The notes under the pieces were generated by a model that was not told the DNA's origin, made no database searches, and worked only from the letters and a program-made list of their open reading frames with translations. Positions 1-6,973 of a stretch of 64,000 nucleotides of DNA are shown here, piece after piece; the first letter of the stretch is position 1; every line of letters starts with the position of its first letter. The position numbers were made by a program, and so were the translations under genes. Origin of the DNA: Flavobacterium hydrophilum (GTDB taxonomy: Bacteria > Bacteroidota > Bacteroidia > Flavobacteriales > Flavobacteriaceae); NCBI RefSeq assembly GCF_003202405.1, contig NZ_QJHL01000001.1, forward strand, positions 434,001 to 498,000, written 5' to 3'.

Positions 1-286
1 TAAAATCTTTTTTTACTCCTTTCTCCGCATATCGAATCCAGTACGCTTTTATAGGATTGCTTTTGTTTATTTTTCCGTTTTCCTCATAGTTTATAGAATA
101 AATAGCAGTGTTTATATTCGGGTCCCGCTGAACATAAAATAACATATTATCGATGTTTTTAGGCGTTGGAAAACTTAACGGCGATGGATTTTTGGATTGT
201 GCCAATAGATTTCCGGAAATTATAGTTACTAAGATCATTATAACGATTAGTGATTTTGTAACATGTTTAAGTGATGATTTATTCAT
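1..286 (-). CDS. DUF4833 domain-containing exported protein (3' end outside window)
   Basis: Only the first 95 codons are present; the gene runs off the left edge. The ATG is at 286-284. The product starts with a basic stretch and a hydrophobic core ending in NLLAQS, a good signal peptide, so it is exported to the periplasm or envelope. The mature part begins with a FPTPKNIDNMLFYVQRDPN segment, which I recognise as the start of the DUF4833 family (small proteins of unknown function, common in Bacteroidota). It is the last visible gene of a minus-strand series after GtrA and a CDP-alcohol phosphatidyltransferase, but a 242-nt repeat-containing gap separates it from them, so co-transcription is uncertain. 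Family call is from memory of the motif; no function is assigned. Confidence 0.7.
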   Translation of the reverse strand, partial: MNKSSLKHVTKSLIVIMILVTIISGNLLAQSKNPSPLSFPTPKNIDNMLFYVQRDPNINTAIYSINYEENGKINKSNPIKAYWIRYAEKGVKKDF

Positions 287-350
287 AGCGAATCTTAATT
301 TTTCTTTTTTTGGATTATTGTAAACAAGCAGAATGTTGTCTCTTAGCCCC

Positions 351-453
351 GATTGCTTCGCCAGTTCGCTTCGCTCGTGTGCAGTGTAAATCCTTATTGC
401 CCGGGGTTCGGGCAATAAGATTACTTCGTCAGTTCGCTATCGCTCGTGTGCAA
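351..453. repeat. REP-like element: two direct repeats around an 11-bp hairpin
   Basis: Two near-identical segments, 351-384 and 419-453, both reading CAGTTCGCT...CGCTCGTGTGCA, flank a perfect inverted repeat with arms at 393-403 and 409-419 (CTTATTGCCCG and its complement, 5-nt loop). The segment is GC-richer than its surroundings and lies between the GtrA gene and the DUF4833 gene, so it looks like a dispersed intergenic element, not a regulatory site. It fills most of the 242-nt gap. The hairpin could also weaken read-through, but no U-tract follows it. Confidence 0.6.
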
Positions 454-528
454 CGAATAGCGGGACCAATCTTTTAAAAACACGCAAATCTTGTGCTCCA
501 GGAATTAATAATCGAGATCAGCTTCTAA

Positions 529-960
529 CTAATTTGACTGAATTGCGTTTTGTTTTTCGTTTATCCTAAAAACCCAATATTTAATCAGTGGGTAATTAAA
601 ACCATATGAAACAAACAAATCCGTTATTAGTCTTCCGATTCTGTAATCGATTTGAAACAGTTTTTGAAAAATAAGCGTACCAAATGATTTTAAAGAAATA
701 CTTCCCAACACAACCAACGCAAATTTAAAAAGCTGACTATTGATGTGGCTGCTGTAATTGGATTGATTTTTAAAAACCCAAAATCTATTGATGCTGAAAT
801 TGATGATGGCGCCAACAGTACCGGAGATGAGAATGGAGAAGGTGAAATGCAGTTTAAATATTTCTGTTAATAAAATCATTACCCCATAATCTGTAATACC
901 GCCTAAAAATGCCGCAACTTGTGCTTTTAGAAAAGTCAAAACGGATTTTTTCCTGAACAT
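529..960 (-). CDS. GtrA family membrane protein
   Basis: A 143-residue protein with four predicted membrane spans and the GtrA signature: an early GGITDYG-like segment (residues ~20-26), then a hydrophobic span ending near a FSINRFWVF motif (residues ~56-64) and a C-terminal FNYPLIKYWVF segment. GtrA-like proteins are small inner-membrane proteins usually tied to moving undecaprenyl-linked sugars or to cell-surface glycan decoration. The start lies one base after the stop of the CDP-alcohol phosphatidyltransferase gene, so the two are almost surely translated from one mRNA. The specific substrate cannot be told from sequence. Confidence 0.88.
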   Translation of the reverse strand: MFRKKSVLTFLKAQVAAFLGGITDYGVMILLTEIFKLHFTFSILISGTVGAIINFSINRFWVFKNQSNYSSHINSQLFKFALVVLGSISLKSFGTLIFQKLFQIDYRIGRLITDLFVSYGFNYPLIKYWVFRINEKQNAIQSN

Positions 961-961
961 A

Positions 962-1648
962 TCAATCCTGGTTTTTATCTTTCAAATCACCCAGCTTTAA
1001 AAGCTTAAAGCTGTCTATCGTGTTGATTATAAGTAAAACAATAGTAATTGAGCCAGCCAAATAGGCAATTGATCCCTGATATAAAACTTCTGTAATTAAA
1101 ATGAAAGCAATAATAAATCTAAGTTCTGTTGGACCAACAAAGCCGGAATCTATACTGTATTCATTTGTGATTTTGTAGCGCAACTGGCTGATGATGATAG
1201 ACCAGCCATACAACGCAACAAAAGCAAAGGCTACTATTTGCGTGCCGTTTTCAGCATAGATGTAGTAGCCAAAGCCTATGAGTACAATACCAATCCAGTC
1301 GGCAATAATATCGAGTGCAAAACCATACCAACGGCGTGGAATATTTCTGTAATATGCCAGTCTTCCGTCTAAAGAATCGCCTAACCAGTTTACAGCTAAT
1401 CCAAGAATACCCAAAAGCAAATACCAATTCGCTAAATAAGAACCTAAAACAAAAGCTAAAAAAACGAATCCCGAACCAAGCGTACCAATTAAGGTGAGCA
1501 AGTTTGGCGAAATGAATTTAGGTACTTTTGGAAGCAAAAATACAATCGTTAACTGTTCTGCTCTTTTTAAAATATTAGTCCGCTTGCGGTCTGAAAATGT
1601 TCTTTGTACAATTGCACTATAATCTGCTACTTGTGTTTCTGTTCCCAT
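962..1648 (-). CDS. CDP-alcohol phosphatidyltransferase family protein
   Basis: A 228-residue inner-membrane protein with about six hydrophobic spans. Members transfer a phosphatidyl or similar group from a CDP-alcohol to an acceptor alcohol during phospholipid synthesis. The metal-binding motif is visible around residues 90-120: DSLDG, then LAYYR, and after nine residues GFALDIIAD, giving D-x2-D-G-x2-A-(Y)-x9-G-x3-D-x3-D. All three aspartate positions and both glycines are kept, but the arginine usually following the alanine is tyrosine. The gene ends one base before the GtrA start, forming a two-gene unit. The acceptor is unknown; the Arg-to-Tyr change could alter substrate choice. Confidence 0.85.
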   Translation of the reverse strand: MGTETQVADYSAIVQRTFSDRKRTNILKRAEQLTIVFLLPKVPKFISPNLLTLIGTLGSGFVFLAFVLGSYLANWYLLLGILGLAVNWLGDSLDGRLAYYRNIPRRWYGFALDIIADWIGIVLIGFGYYIYAENGTQIVAFAFVALYGWSIIISQLRYKITNEYSIDSGFVGPTELRFIIAFILITEVLYQGSIAYLAGSITIVLLIINTIDSFKLLKLGDLKDKNQD

Positions 1649-1788
1649 TAATAGCCCAATTCTAGTTTTGTAATTTTTAATTTTATTTTTCTTAGCGTAT
1701 TTTTAAGAAAATCTGTGGTACTTTTTAGCCTACCTGATCTAACCAGATAACTATATGCGATGATAATAAGCATAGATAAATAGGATAA

Positions 1789-2595
1789 TTATTTAACAAT
1801 GCCTGCAAAACGTTGATAAAAAACCGTTGGGCTATTTTCATCTTTAGGAGCGTATTTTCCAGCTATGATTGGAATATAAATAACTCTTCTTCTGCTTTCT
1901 TCGCCACGGATAGATGATTCTGCAACTCTGTGCCACAAACGGCCATCGTGAATGGTTAAATCTCCAGCTTCCGGAGTGATGGAAATCTCCTCTGGATCGG
2001 CTTTATGGTCTAAAAAGTACTTTTTACGGAAAAGCATTTGATAAACACTTTGTTTGTGAGTACCGGGAATGATTTTAAGACCGCCGTTTTCTGGTTTTAA
2101 AGTGCTTAAGTGGATGCCCACATTTAACATCGGGTTTAATTTTGCACCATAAAAAATATCTCTCAAACCATCTGTATGCCAGCCCATTTTGGCAAACTTA
2201 CTTTCCGGACCATTGATATAATGATTGAAAACCATTCCGTCTTTTTCTTCAGTGCCTAATCTTGCGCCTTCGCCTGCCAATGGTAATAACCCATTAAATC
2301 TTGGATCAAGTAAGAGACCGCTTAGGGTTTGATGATGCTGATTGATAAAAGCAAAACGCTGTACAATAGGGGAGCCGTCTAAATCTTTTCCATATTTAAT
2401 AGGAACACCATTTACTTTTTGAAGGTCGTTGTCAATCCATTTTTGCTGTACTTCTTTCGAGGCATCAATGATGGATGAAACTGTTTCCGGATTTATAAAT
2501 TTTTTGAAGTGGATAAAACCATGTTGGTTAAAAAAGTTGATCTGCTCATCAGTTAATTGATTAGCAAGTGTAAATGTTTTATATGAAGATGCCAT
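1789..2595 (-). CDS. Phytanoyl-CoA dioxygenase (PhyH) family Fe(II)/2-oxoglutarate oxygenase
   Basis: A 268-residue soluble protein without signal peptide. It carries the Fe(II)/2-oxoglutarate dioxygenase facial triad: HTD in a GWHTDGLRD segment and a distal histidine in DGRLWHRV, followed by an arginine-rich RRRVIYIP strand expected to bind 2-oxoglutarate. PhyH family members hydroxylate lipids or small metabolites; the substrate here is unknown. Its neighbours (a short-chain dehydrogenase upstream, a CDP-alcohol transferase downstream) are compatible with lipid modification, but that is inference. A full Bacteroidota-type promoter lies 165-195 nt upstream, giving a long leader. Confidence 0.88.
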   Translation of the reverse strand: MASSYKTFTLANQLTDEQINFFNQHGFIHFKKFINPETVSSIIDASKEVQQKWIDNDLQKVNGVPIKYGKDLDGSPIVQRFAFINQHHQTLSGLLLDPRFNGLLPLAGEGARLGTEEKDGMVFNHYINGPESKFAKMGWHTDGLRDIFYGAKLNPMLNVGIHLSTLKPENGGLKIIPGTHKQSVYQMLFRKKYFLDHKADPEEISITPEAGDLTIHDGRLWHRVAESSIRGEESRRRVIYIPIIAGKYAPKDENSPTVFYQRFAGIVK

Positions 2596-2648
2596 GATAT
2601 ATATATTTAATAAATGAAATAATAAGTTTGAATTTTTTCTAAAAGTTT

Positions 2649-2673
2649 AGCAACAGCAACAACAACAGCAACA
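2649..2673. repeat. CAACAG-type triplet tract in the dioxygenase leader
   Basis: An imperfect run of CAA and CAG triplets lies between the promoter at 2761-2789 and the start codon at 2595, so it would be transcribed in the 5' leader of the dioxygenase mRNA (as GTT/CTG triplets). It is outside any convincing reading frame. Such low-complexity tracts can vary in length; whether this one does is not visible from one sequence. Confidence 0.45.
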
Positions 2674-2760
2674 CATTCGCATCTTTGCGTGCATACCGCT
2701 TTTAGTAAAATTAAACATTTTTCTTTTATTATACATGTTCTATCGAATTAGTAGACATTG

Positions 2761-2789
2761 CAAATGTAATATAATTTTTCATTTGCAAA
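2761..2789 (-). promoter_or_regulatory. Bacteroidota housekeeping promoter of the dioxygenase gene
   Basis: On the minus strand the segment reads TTTG (2789-2786), 17 nt, then TACATTTG (2768-2761), matching the Bacteroidota consensus TTTG / TAnnTTTG at a typical distance. Transcription would begin near 2755, giving a leader of about 160 nt before the start at 2595. It lies in the gap after the short-chain dehydrogenase stop, so the dioxygenase need not depend on read-through. Confidence 0.6.
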
Positions 2790-2819
2790 GAATATTTTTT
2801 TATTTTTTTTGAAAAAAAA

Positions 2820-3608
2820 TTAAATTTTATAAATTCCTGCTGCCGTTTTTTCGATGAAAGCCTTTGGTAGTATGCGGTTGGCATAAACCGAAATGATATT
2901 TGTAAAACCCGGAATAACTTCTGATTTTTTGCTGAACATGGCTTTTACAGCCATTTTTGCAACTTTATCAGGCTGCATATTAAACTTTTCAGCCATTTTG
3001 TTTAAAGCACTTAAACCAGCTCTTTCAGCAAAACCGGTAGCAACAGGTCCCGGACTAAAGCAGGTTACTGAAATGGAAGTTTGGGCAAGTTCAAAACGCA
3101 AGGCGCGGGTAAAGGATAAAACAAAAGCCTTTGTGGCCGAATAAACAGCAAGTGTAGGTACAGCCTGGTAGGCAGCAGTACTCGATATATTTAAAATGTA
3201 GGCTTGTTTTTCTTGTAAAAGTATAGGGATTAATAAATGTGAAAGTTCAACTACTACATTCATGTTCAGCCGCATCATGCCAAGCTGATCGGTTAGAGAA
3301 GACTGACTGAAATCGCCCCACACCCCATAACCGGCATTATTAACCAAAAAGCCAACAGGATAATTATTTATTTTTATCCAATCGGTTACTTTTAGCGATG
3401 CACCGTTTACCGAAAGATCAATCGATAAAAAAGGAGCGTTGATTCCGTATTTAACCTGAAGATCATCAGATAGTGTTTTTAACTCCTCTCTACTTCTTGC
3501 TACAAGCAATATTGGATAACCCTGTTTAGCCAATTCATAAGCAATAGATTTCCCAATGCCTTTGCTGGCGCCGGTAATTAAGGCATACGGTTTCGTTTTT
3601 TCGCTCAT
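2820..3608 (-). CDS. Short-chain dehydrogenase/reductase (SDR) family oxidoreductase
   Basis: A 262-residue classical SDR. The cofactor loop TGASKGIG is at residues 12-19, the NNAG structural motif around residue 90, the catalytic serine in NISST near 143 and the YSATK catalytic tyrosine/lysine pair near 156-160, followed by the FSPGPVATG segment. It should reduce a carbonyl or oxidise an alcohol with NAD(P)H; substrate unknown. The C-terminus is somewhat hydrophobic (ISVYANRILPKAFI), as in SDRs acting on lipids or ketones, but this is weak. A TATATTTG -7 element (3626-3633, minus strand) lies just upstream. Confidence 0.9.
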   Translation of the reverse strand: MSEKTKPYALITGASKGIGKSIAYELAKQGYPILLVARSREELKTLSDDLQVKYGINAPFLSIDLSVNGASLKVTDWIKINNYPVGFLVNNAGYGVWGDFSQSSLTDQLGMMRLNMNVVVELSHLLIPILLQEKQAYILNISSTAAYQAVPTLAVYSATKAFVLSFTRALRFELAQTSISVTCFSPGPVATGFAERAGLSALNKMAEKFNMQPDKVAKMAVKAMFSKKSEVIPGFTNIISVYANRILPKAFIEKTAAGIYKI

Positions 3609-3625
3609 TTTAGTATTTTAATCAT

Positions 3626-3633
3626 CAAATATA
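3626..3633 (-). promoter_or_regulatory. -7 element of the SDR gene
   Basis: The minus strand reads TATATTTG, an exact TAnnTTTG match, ending about 18 nt before the start codon at 3608. No clean TTG was found at the usual -33 distance, so this is a half-supported promoter. Confidence 0.4.
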
Positions 3634-3751
3634 AAAATTAATTAATTCTTATATACTAACGGATTATATAATGAGCAAAATTTGCCATTTCTCTAAAACT
3701 ATTGTTTAGCTATCATGCCAACATATAAAGATTATACATAAAAATAATGAT

Positions 3752-4420
3752 TTACAAAAGCCCCAATTGCCTTGCCTTGTTTATCAGTTCTGTATCTCCT
3801 CCTTTTTCTAATAATAAATGACTTTTAATATTCGCTTTTCTTTTTTCTATTGCGCTCATCGATAAGGGGATATGGTTGGGCATACTAACCGTTTTAATAC
3901 CCTGAGAAAGTAAAATCAGAATTTGAGTATCATATTCATCCCAATCTAAATTCTTTTGCGCCATTTTTTTTTGAGACTTTATAATTTGATCACTATAAAT
4001 GATTTCTCCCGATAAAATTTTTTTGCATATCATAGGAAATGTTTCAAAATTGACTTCACTTTTAGAAATAAATCCATCAGGTATGATATTTTTTATAATT
4101 CTGTTTACTATAAAAACTTCCGTATGCATGGTCAATAACAAAATTTTGCAATTTGGATGCGTTTTTCTAATTGTTAAAGCCAAATCAATACCATTGAAAA
4201 TATTTAATTCAGGATAGGGAGGTAAATTAATATCAAGTATTGCAAAATCAATTTTTGCATTTTGTTTGTCAAGAAGCAGTATTTTATTGTAAGCAGTTTC
4301 ACAATCATACATTTTTATAAAAAAAGGGTCTAATGTTTCAAAACACTCATCAGACAGTAGGTTAGCATAACTATCTACAGTCATAGGATGATCATCAACA
4401 ATCAGGATATTAAGTGGCAT
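3752..4420 (-). CDS. Response regulator with receiver and LuxR-like output domain
   Basis: I start it at ATG 4420 (MPLNILIVDDHP); the longer frame opening at 4477 would put a palindromic operator inside the gene. The 222-residue protein has a receiver domain with acidic pair D9/D10, phospho-acceptor D63 in ILDINLP and a conserved lysine in SKSE. The C-terminal 60 residues form a diverged helix-turn-helix of the NarL/LuxR or FixJ kind (SMSAIEKRKANIKSHL). It is divergent from a small lipoprotein and the HisKA_3 sensor kinase at 4813-6858, its probable partner. The weak DNA-binding signature means the output call is less certain than the receiver. Confidence 0.85.
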   Translation of the reverse strand: MPLNILIVDDHPMTVDSYANLLSDECFETLDPFFIKMYDCETAYNKILLLDKQNAKIDFAILDINLPPYPELNIFNGIDLALTIRKTHPNCKILLLTMHTEVFIVNRIIKNIIPDGFISKSEVNFETFPMICKKILSGEIIYSDQIIKSQKKMAQKNLDWDEYDTQILILLSQGIKTVSMPNHIPLSMSAIEKRKANIKSHLLLEKGGDTELINKARQLGLL

Positions 4421-4451
4421 TTTATGAGAGTTTATGTAAAAATAATTAATG

Positions 4452-4468
4452 TTACGGTAAAACCGTAA
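4452..4468. promoter_or_regulatory. Palindromic operator candidate TTACGGT-aaa-ACCGTAA
   Basis: A perfect inverted repeat of 7-bp arms with a 3-nt spacer lies in the short divergent gap between the response regulator (start 4420) and the small lipoprotein gene (start 4521). Its position suits a dimeric regulator acting on either or both genes, most simply the response regulator itself. TACGG/CCGTA half-sites recur in a palindrome beside the second response regulator at about 22.5 kb. Confidence 0.5.
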
Positions 4469-4520
4469 AAAACACATTTTTTTTGAATGTTTTTTTGCAA
4501 AAACATAAAATATAAATACT

Positions 4521-4709
4521 ATGAAAACGAAATTACATTACATCCTTTTTGCTGTTCTTATCTCATTAACTTTCTCTTGTACAAATGATGAAGATCAGGA
4601 AGTTACAACCATAAGCAAGGCAAAAACTGAGAAAGTTGAATTGAATAAGTCAGTTCAGACACTGCAAACACCGGAAGATGGAGAACCAAGTAATCCTAAA
4701 ACTAAGTAA
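4521..4709 (+). CDS. Small lipoprotein of unknown function
   Basis: A 62-residue product with a lipoprotein signal: MKTK, a hydrophobic core and a lipobox ending LTFSC at residue 20, followed by TNDEDQE. The mature peptide is only about 43 residues, charged and probably unstructured, ending in PSNPKTK. It lies directly upstream of the sensor kinase gene, but an 11-bp terminator hairpin (4747-4778) separates them. The acidic residues after the cysteine resemble the surface-export signals described for Bacteroidota lipoproteins. Its location beside a two-component pair suggests either a target or a sensory accessory; nothing in the sequence decides this. Confidence 0.65.
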   Translation: MKTKLHYILFAVLISLTFSCTNDEDQEVTTISKAKTEKVELNKSVQTLQTPEDGEPSNPKTK

Positions 4710-4746
4710 TCCTAAAAGGAAATAACAGATTTTAGCTAATTTATTG

Positions 4747-4782
4747 AAGACTATAACTGCTTTAAGTGTTATAGTCTTTTTT
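4747..4782 (+). terminator. Intrinsic terminator after the small lipoprotein
   Basis: Perfect 11-bp inverted repeat (arms 4747-4757 and 4768-4778, 10-nt loop) followed by a run of T. It ends the lipoprotein transcript about 35 nt after its stop and separates it from the kinase gene, whose own -7 element (TATATTTG, 4791-4798) follows at once. Confidence 0.8.
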
Positions 4783-4790
4783 ATTTGGTA

Positions 4791-4798
4791 TATATTTG
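4791..4798 (+). promoter_or_regulatory. -7 element of the TPR sensor kinase gene
   Basis: TATATTTG is an exact TAnnTTTG match placed between the terminator and the kinase start at 4813, which would give a very short leader. A -33 TTG at the right spacing is not evident, so support is partial. Confidence 0.45.
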
Positions 4799-4812
4799 AA
4801 GAGAATCTATAA

Positions 4813-6858
4813 ATGACTATTTTGAAATATATATATAAATTTTATATTCCATTTATTCTGCTAATTATAGCAGTCACAGTTATTTTATCTGAGAGAAAAC
4901 CGTTAAAAACACACGCCGGGAATCATTTTAATTTTAATGAAGTATATTTTCGTAAAATTTCAAATATTGAAAAAGAAAAATACTTAGATTCAATTGTAAC
5001 ATCATTAAATAATGAAAGTAATGATTCAGTTAGCAGAAATTTATATTTAAAAGCCGGAGAAGAATACTATTACTTAAACAATATCAGAAAATCATTTACT
5101 TCAAGTGAGATTGCACTAAAATTATCCAGAGAAGCAAAGGATAGTTCCAGAATAGCCAAATCGCTTTATTTTATTGGAGATTGTTATGAAAATTCGCAAA
5201 AAGACAGTGCTTATTACTATTATTTACAGGCGCAAAAAATTTATACATTAATTGAAGACTACGAAAAAGTAGGCAGAATGCATTTTAATAAAGCATATGT
5301 TTTGTTTTATGACGGCAATTTTGTTGAATGTGAAGTTGAATTAACTAAAGGGCTCAATTATTTAAAAGACTCGAATGATGTCAAACTTCTGTATTCATGT
5401 AATACCTTAATGGGTAATTGTTTAGAAAAACTTTTCATGTATGAACAGGCTTTAAAATACCATCAATATGCACTGGGAAATTTAAAAGTGATGAAGAGGA
5501 ATAATTTAGACAGTGATGAGGTTAATAATTTTAATGTGTCTTCAGTAATTAATATTTGTAATTTGTATGATTTAAAGGGCGAATATTCAAAGTCAATCAA
5601 AGAGTTAAGTGCTGTTTTGACAGAAGATCTGAAAAAAAAATGGCCTCGTATGTATGCTAGTGTACTTTCGAATTTAGCATACTCAAAAATGAAAAACAAA
5701 GAGTATAAAGATGTAGAATTTATGTTTTTGGAGTCTTTAAAAATAGTGGATAGTCTTGGGTATACTTCTGATGCTATCTATAAGAAAATTTATTTAGGAG
5801 AGTTTTATCTCACCCAAAAAGATACCTTAAAATCGTTAAAAAACTTAAAAGAGGCTTACACGACTTCGGTTGGAATGAATTATACAAATGATATTTTAAA
5901 AACACTCAGGTTACTGACAAAAATAGATAACAGAAAAAAAATATTTTATGCGAATCGTTACATAGACATTAGTGACAGTATAAACAGTATTCGAAGCAGA
6001 ATTAGTAACAAATATGCCAGAATAGAATATGAAACAATTATTGTTGAAAATCAGAATAAAGTTTTGACCAGAAAGAATTTTTATATTTTAATTTCTTCAT
6101 TTGTTATTTTCTTAATTCTGTCGTCAATTTTTGTTTTTGTTTATCTGAAATATAAAAATAAGGAACTGCGGTTTGTAAAGCAGCAACAAAATGACAGCGA
6201 CGAAATATACCAGCTTTTGAGTGAGCAGAATGAAATTATCAATACAGCAAAGGAAGAAGAAAAAAACAAAATTGCCAGAGAACTGCATGATGGGGTTATG
6301 AATAAACTTTATGGAGTCAGGATGAACTTAGGGTTCTTTAATACAAAATTCGATGATAAATCAATTGAAAAAAGAAAAGAATATATCCTTGAACTACAAA
6401 ATATTGAAAGAGAAATCAGAACAATTTCTCACGATTTGAGCCGTGATTCTTTCTTTGAAGGCAGCGATTTTAATACGTTGTTATCCAATTTAATTGCAAA
6501 TCAAAATGGGCTGAGCAGGGCAAAATTCAATTATAGTATTGAAGAAAATTTTGATTGGGAGCAAGTTCAGAATATCTATAAAATAAATTTATATCGGATA
6601 ATTCAGGAAGCGCTTTTAAACATTCATAAATATTCAAAAGCATTAAATGTAGAAGTTAAAATTCAATTATTAGAAGATAAAATTTTAAAATTATCGATTA
6701 TTGATGATGGTATCGGATTTGATATGAATGCTGCAAAAAAAGGCATTGGTCTTAGTAATATTAAAGAAAGAACAAATTCTTTAAAAGGGAATCTGGATAT
6801 TCGGTCCGAAGCCGGAAAAGGCACACAAATCATTGTAATGTTTGAAATTGCCCGTTGA
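4813..6858 (+). CDS. TPR-containing sensor histidine kinase (HisKA_3 family)
   Basis: A 681-residue membrane kinase. An N-terminal anchor (residues ~8-26) is followed by a long tetratricopeptide-like helical region (~45-400) presumably in the periplasm, a second membrane span (~424-446), a coiled coil, a HisKA_3 dimerisation domain with phospho-acceptor H492 in ARELHDGV, and a HATPase_c domain with DDGIGFD and KGIGLSNIKER. This is the NarX/DesK-type arrangement common in Bacteroidota, in which TPR domains sense protein or ligand state. The natural partner is the divergent response regulator at 3752-4420. It follows a terminator and has its own -7 element. The signal sensed is unknown. Confidence 0.92.
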   Translation: MTILKYIYKFYIPFILLIIAVTVILSERKPLKTHAGNHFNFNEVYFRKISNIEKEKYLDSIVTSLNNESNDSVSRNLYLKAGEEYYYLNNIRKSFTSSEIALKLSREAKDSSRIAKSLYFIGDCYENSQKDSAYYYYLQAQKIYTLIEDYEKVGRMHFNKAYVLFYDGNFVECEVELTKGLNYLKDSNDVKLLYSCNTLMGNCLEKLFMYEQALKYHQYALGNLKVMKRNNLDSDEVNNFNVSSVINICNLYDLKGEYSKSIKELSAVLTEDLKKKWPRMYASVLSNLAYSKMKNKEYKDVEFMFLESLKIVDSLGYTSDAIYKKIYLGEFYLTQKDTLKSLKNLKEAYTTSVGMNYTNDILKTLRLLTKIDNRKKIFYANRYIDISDSINSIRSRISNKYARIEYETIIVENQNKVLTRKNFYILISSFVIFLILSSIFVFVYLKYKNKELRFVKQQQNDSDEIYQLLSEQNEIINTAKEEEKNKIARELHDGVMNKLYGVRMNLGFFNTKFDDKSIEKRKEYILELQNIEREIRTISHDLSRDSFFEGSDFNTLLSNLIANQNGLSRAKFNYSIEENFDWEQVQNIYKINLYRIIQEALLNIHKYSKALNVEVKIQLLEDKILKLSIIDDGIGFDMNAAKKGIGLSNIKERTNSLKGNLDIRSEAGKGTQIIVMFEIAR

Positions 6859-6973
6859 TTCATAAGTTTTAAGTTGTTGAGGAATCTGAGATTTTATCAT
6901 TCCATAACAATACGGTAAATGTGTTTAAGGTTTAAATCTATAAAATTGCAGCTAATTTTAGAAAGATTAATCT

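Noticed and set aside
4421..4477. Upstream extension of the response regulator
   Set aside because: The extra 19 residues are unlike a receiver N-terminus and would contain the 7-3-7 palindrome; MPLNILIVDDHP is the standard receiver opening.
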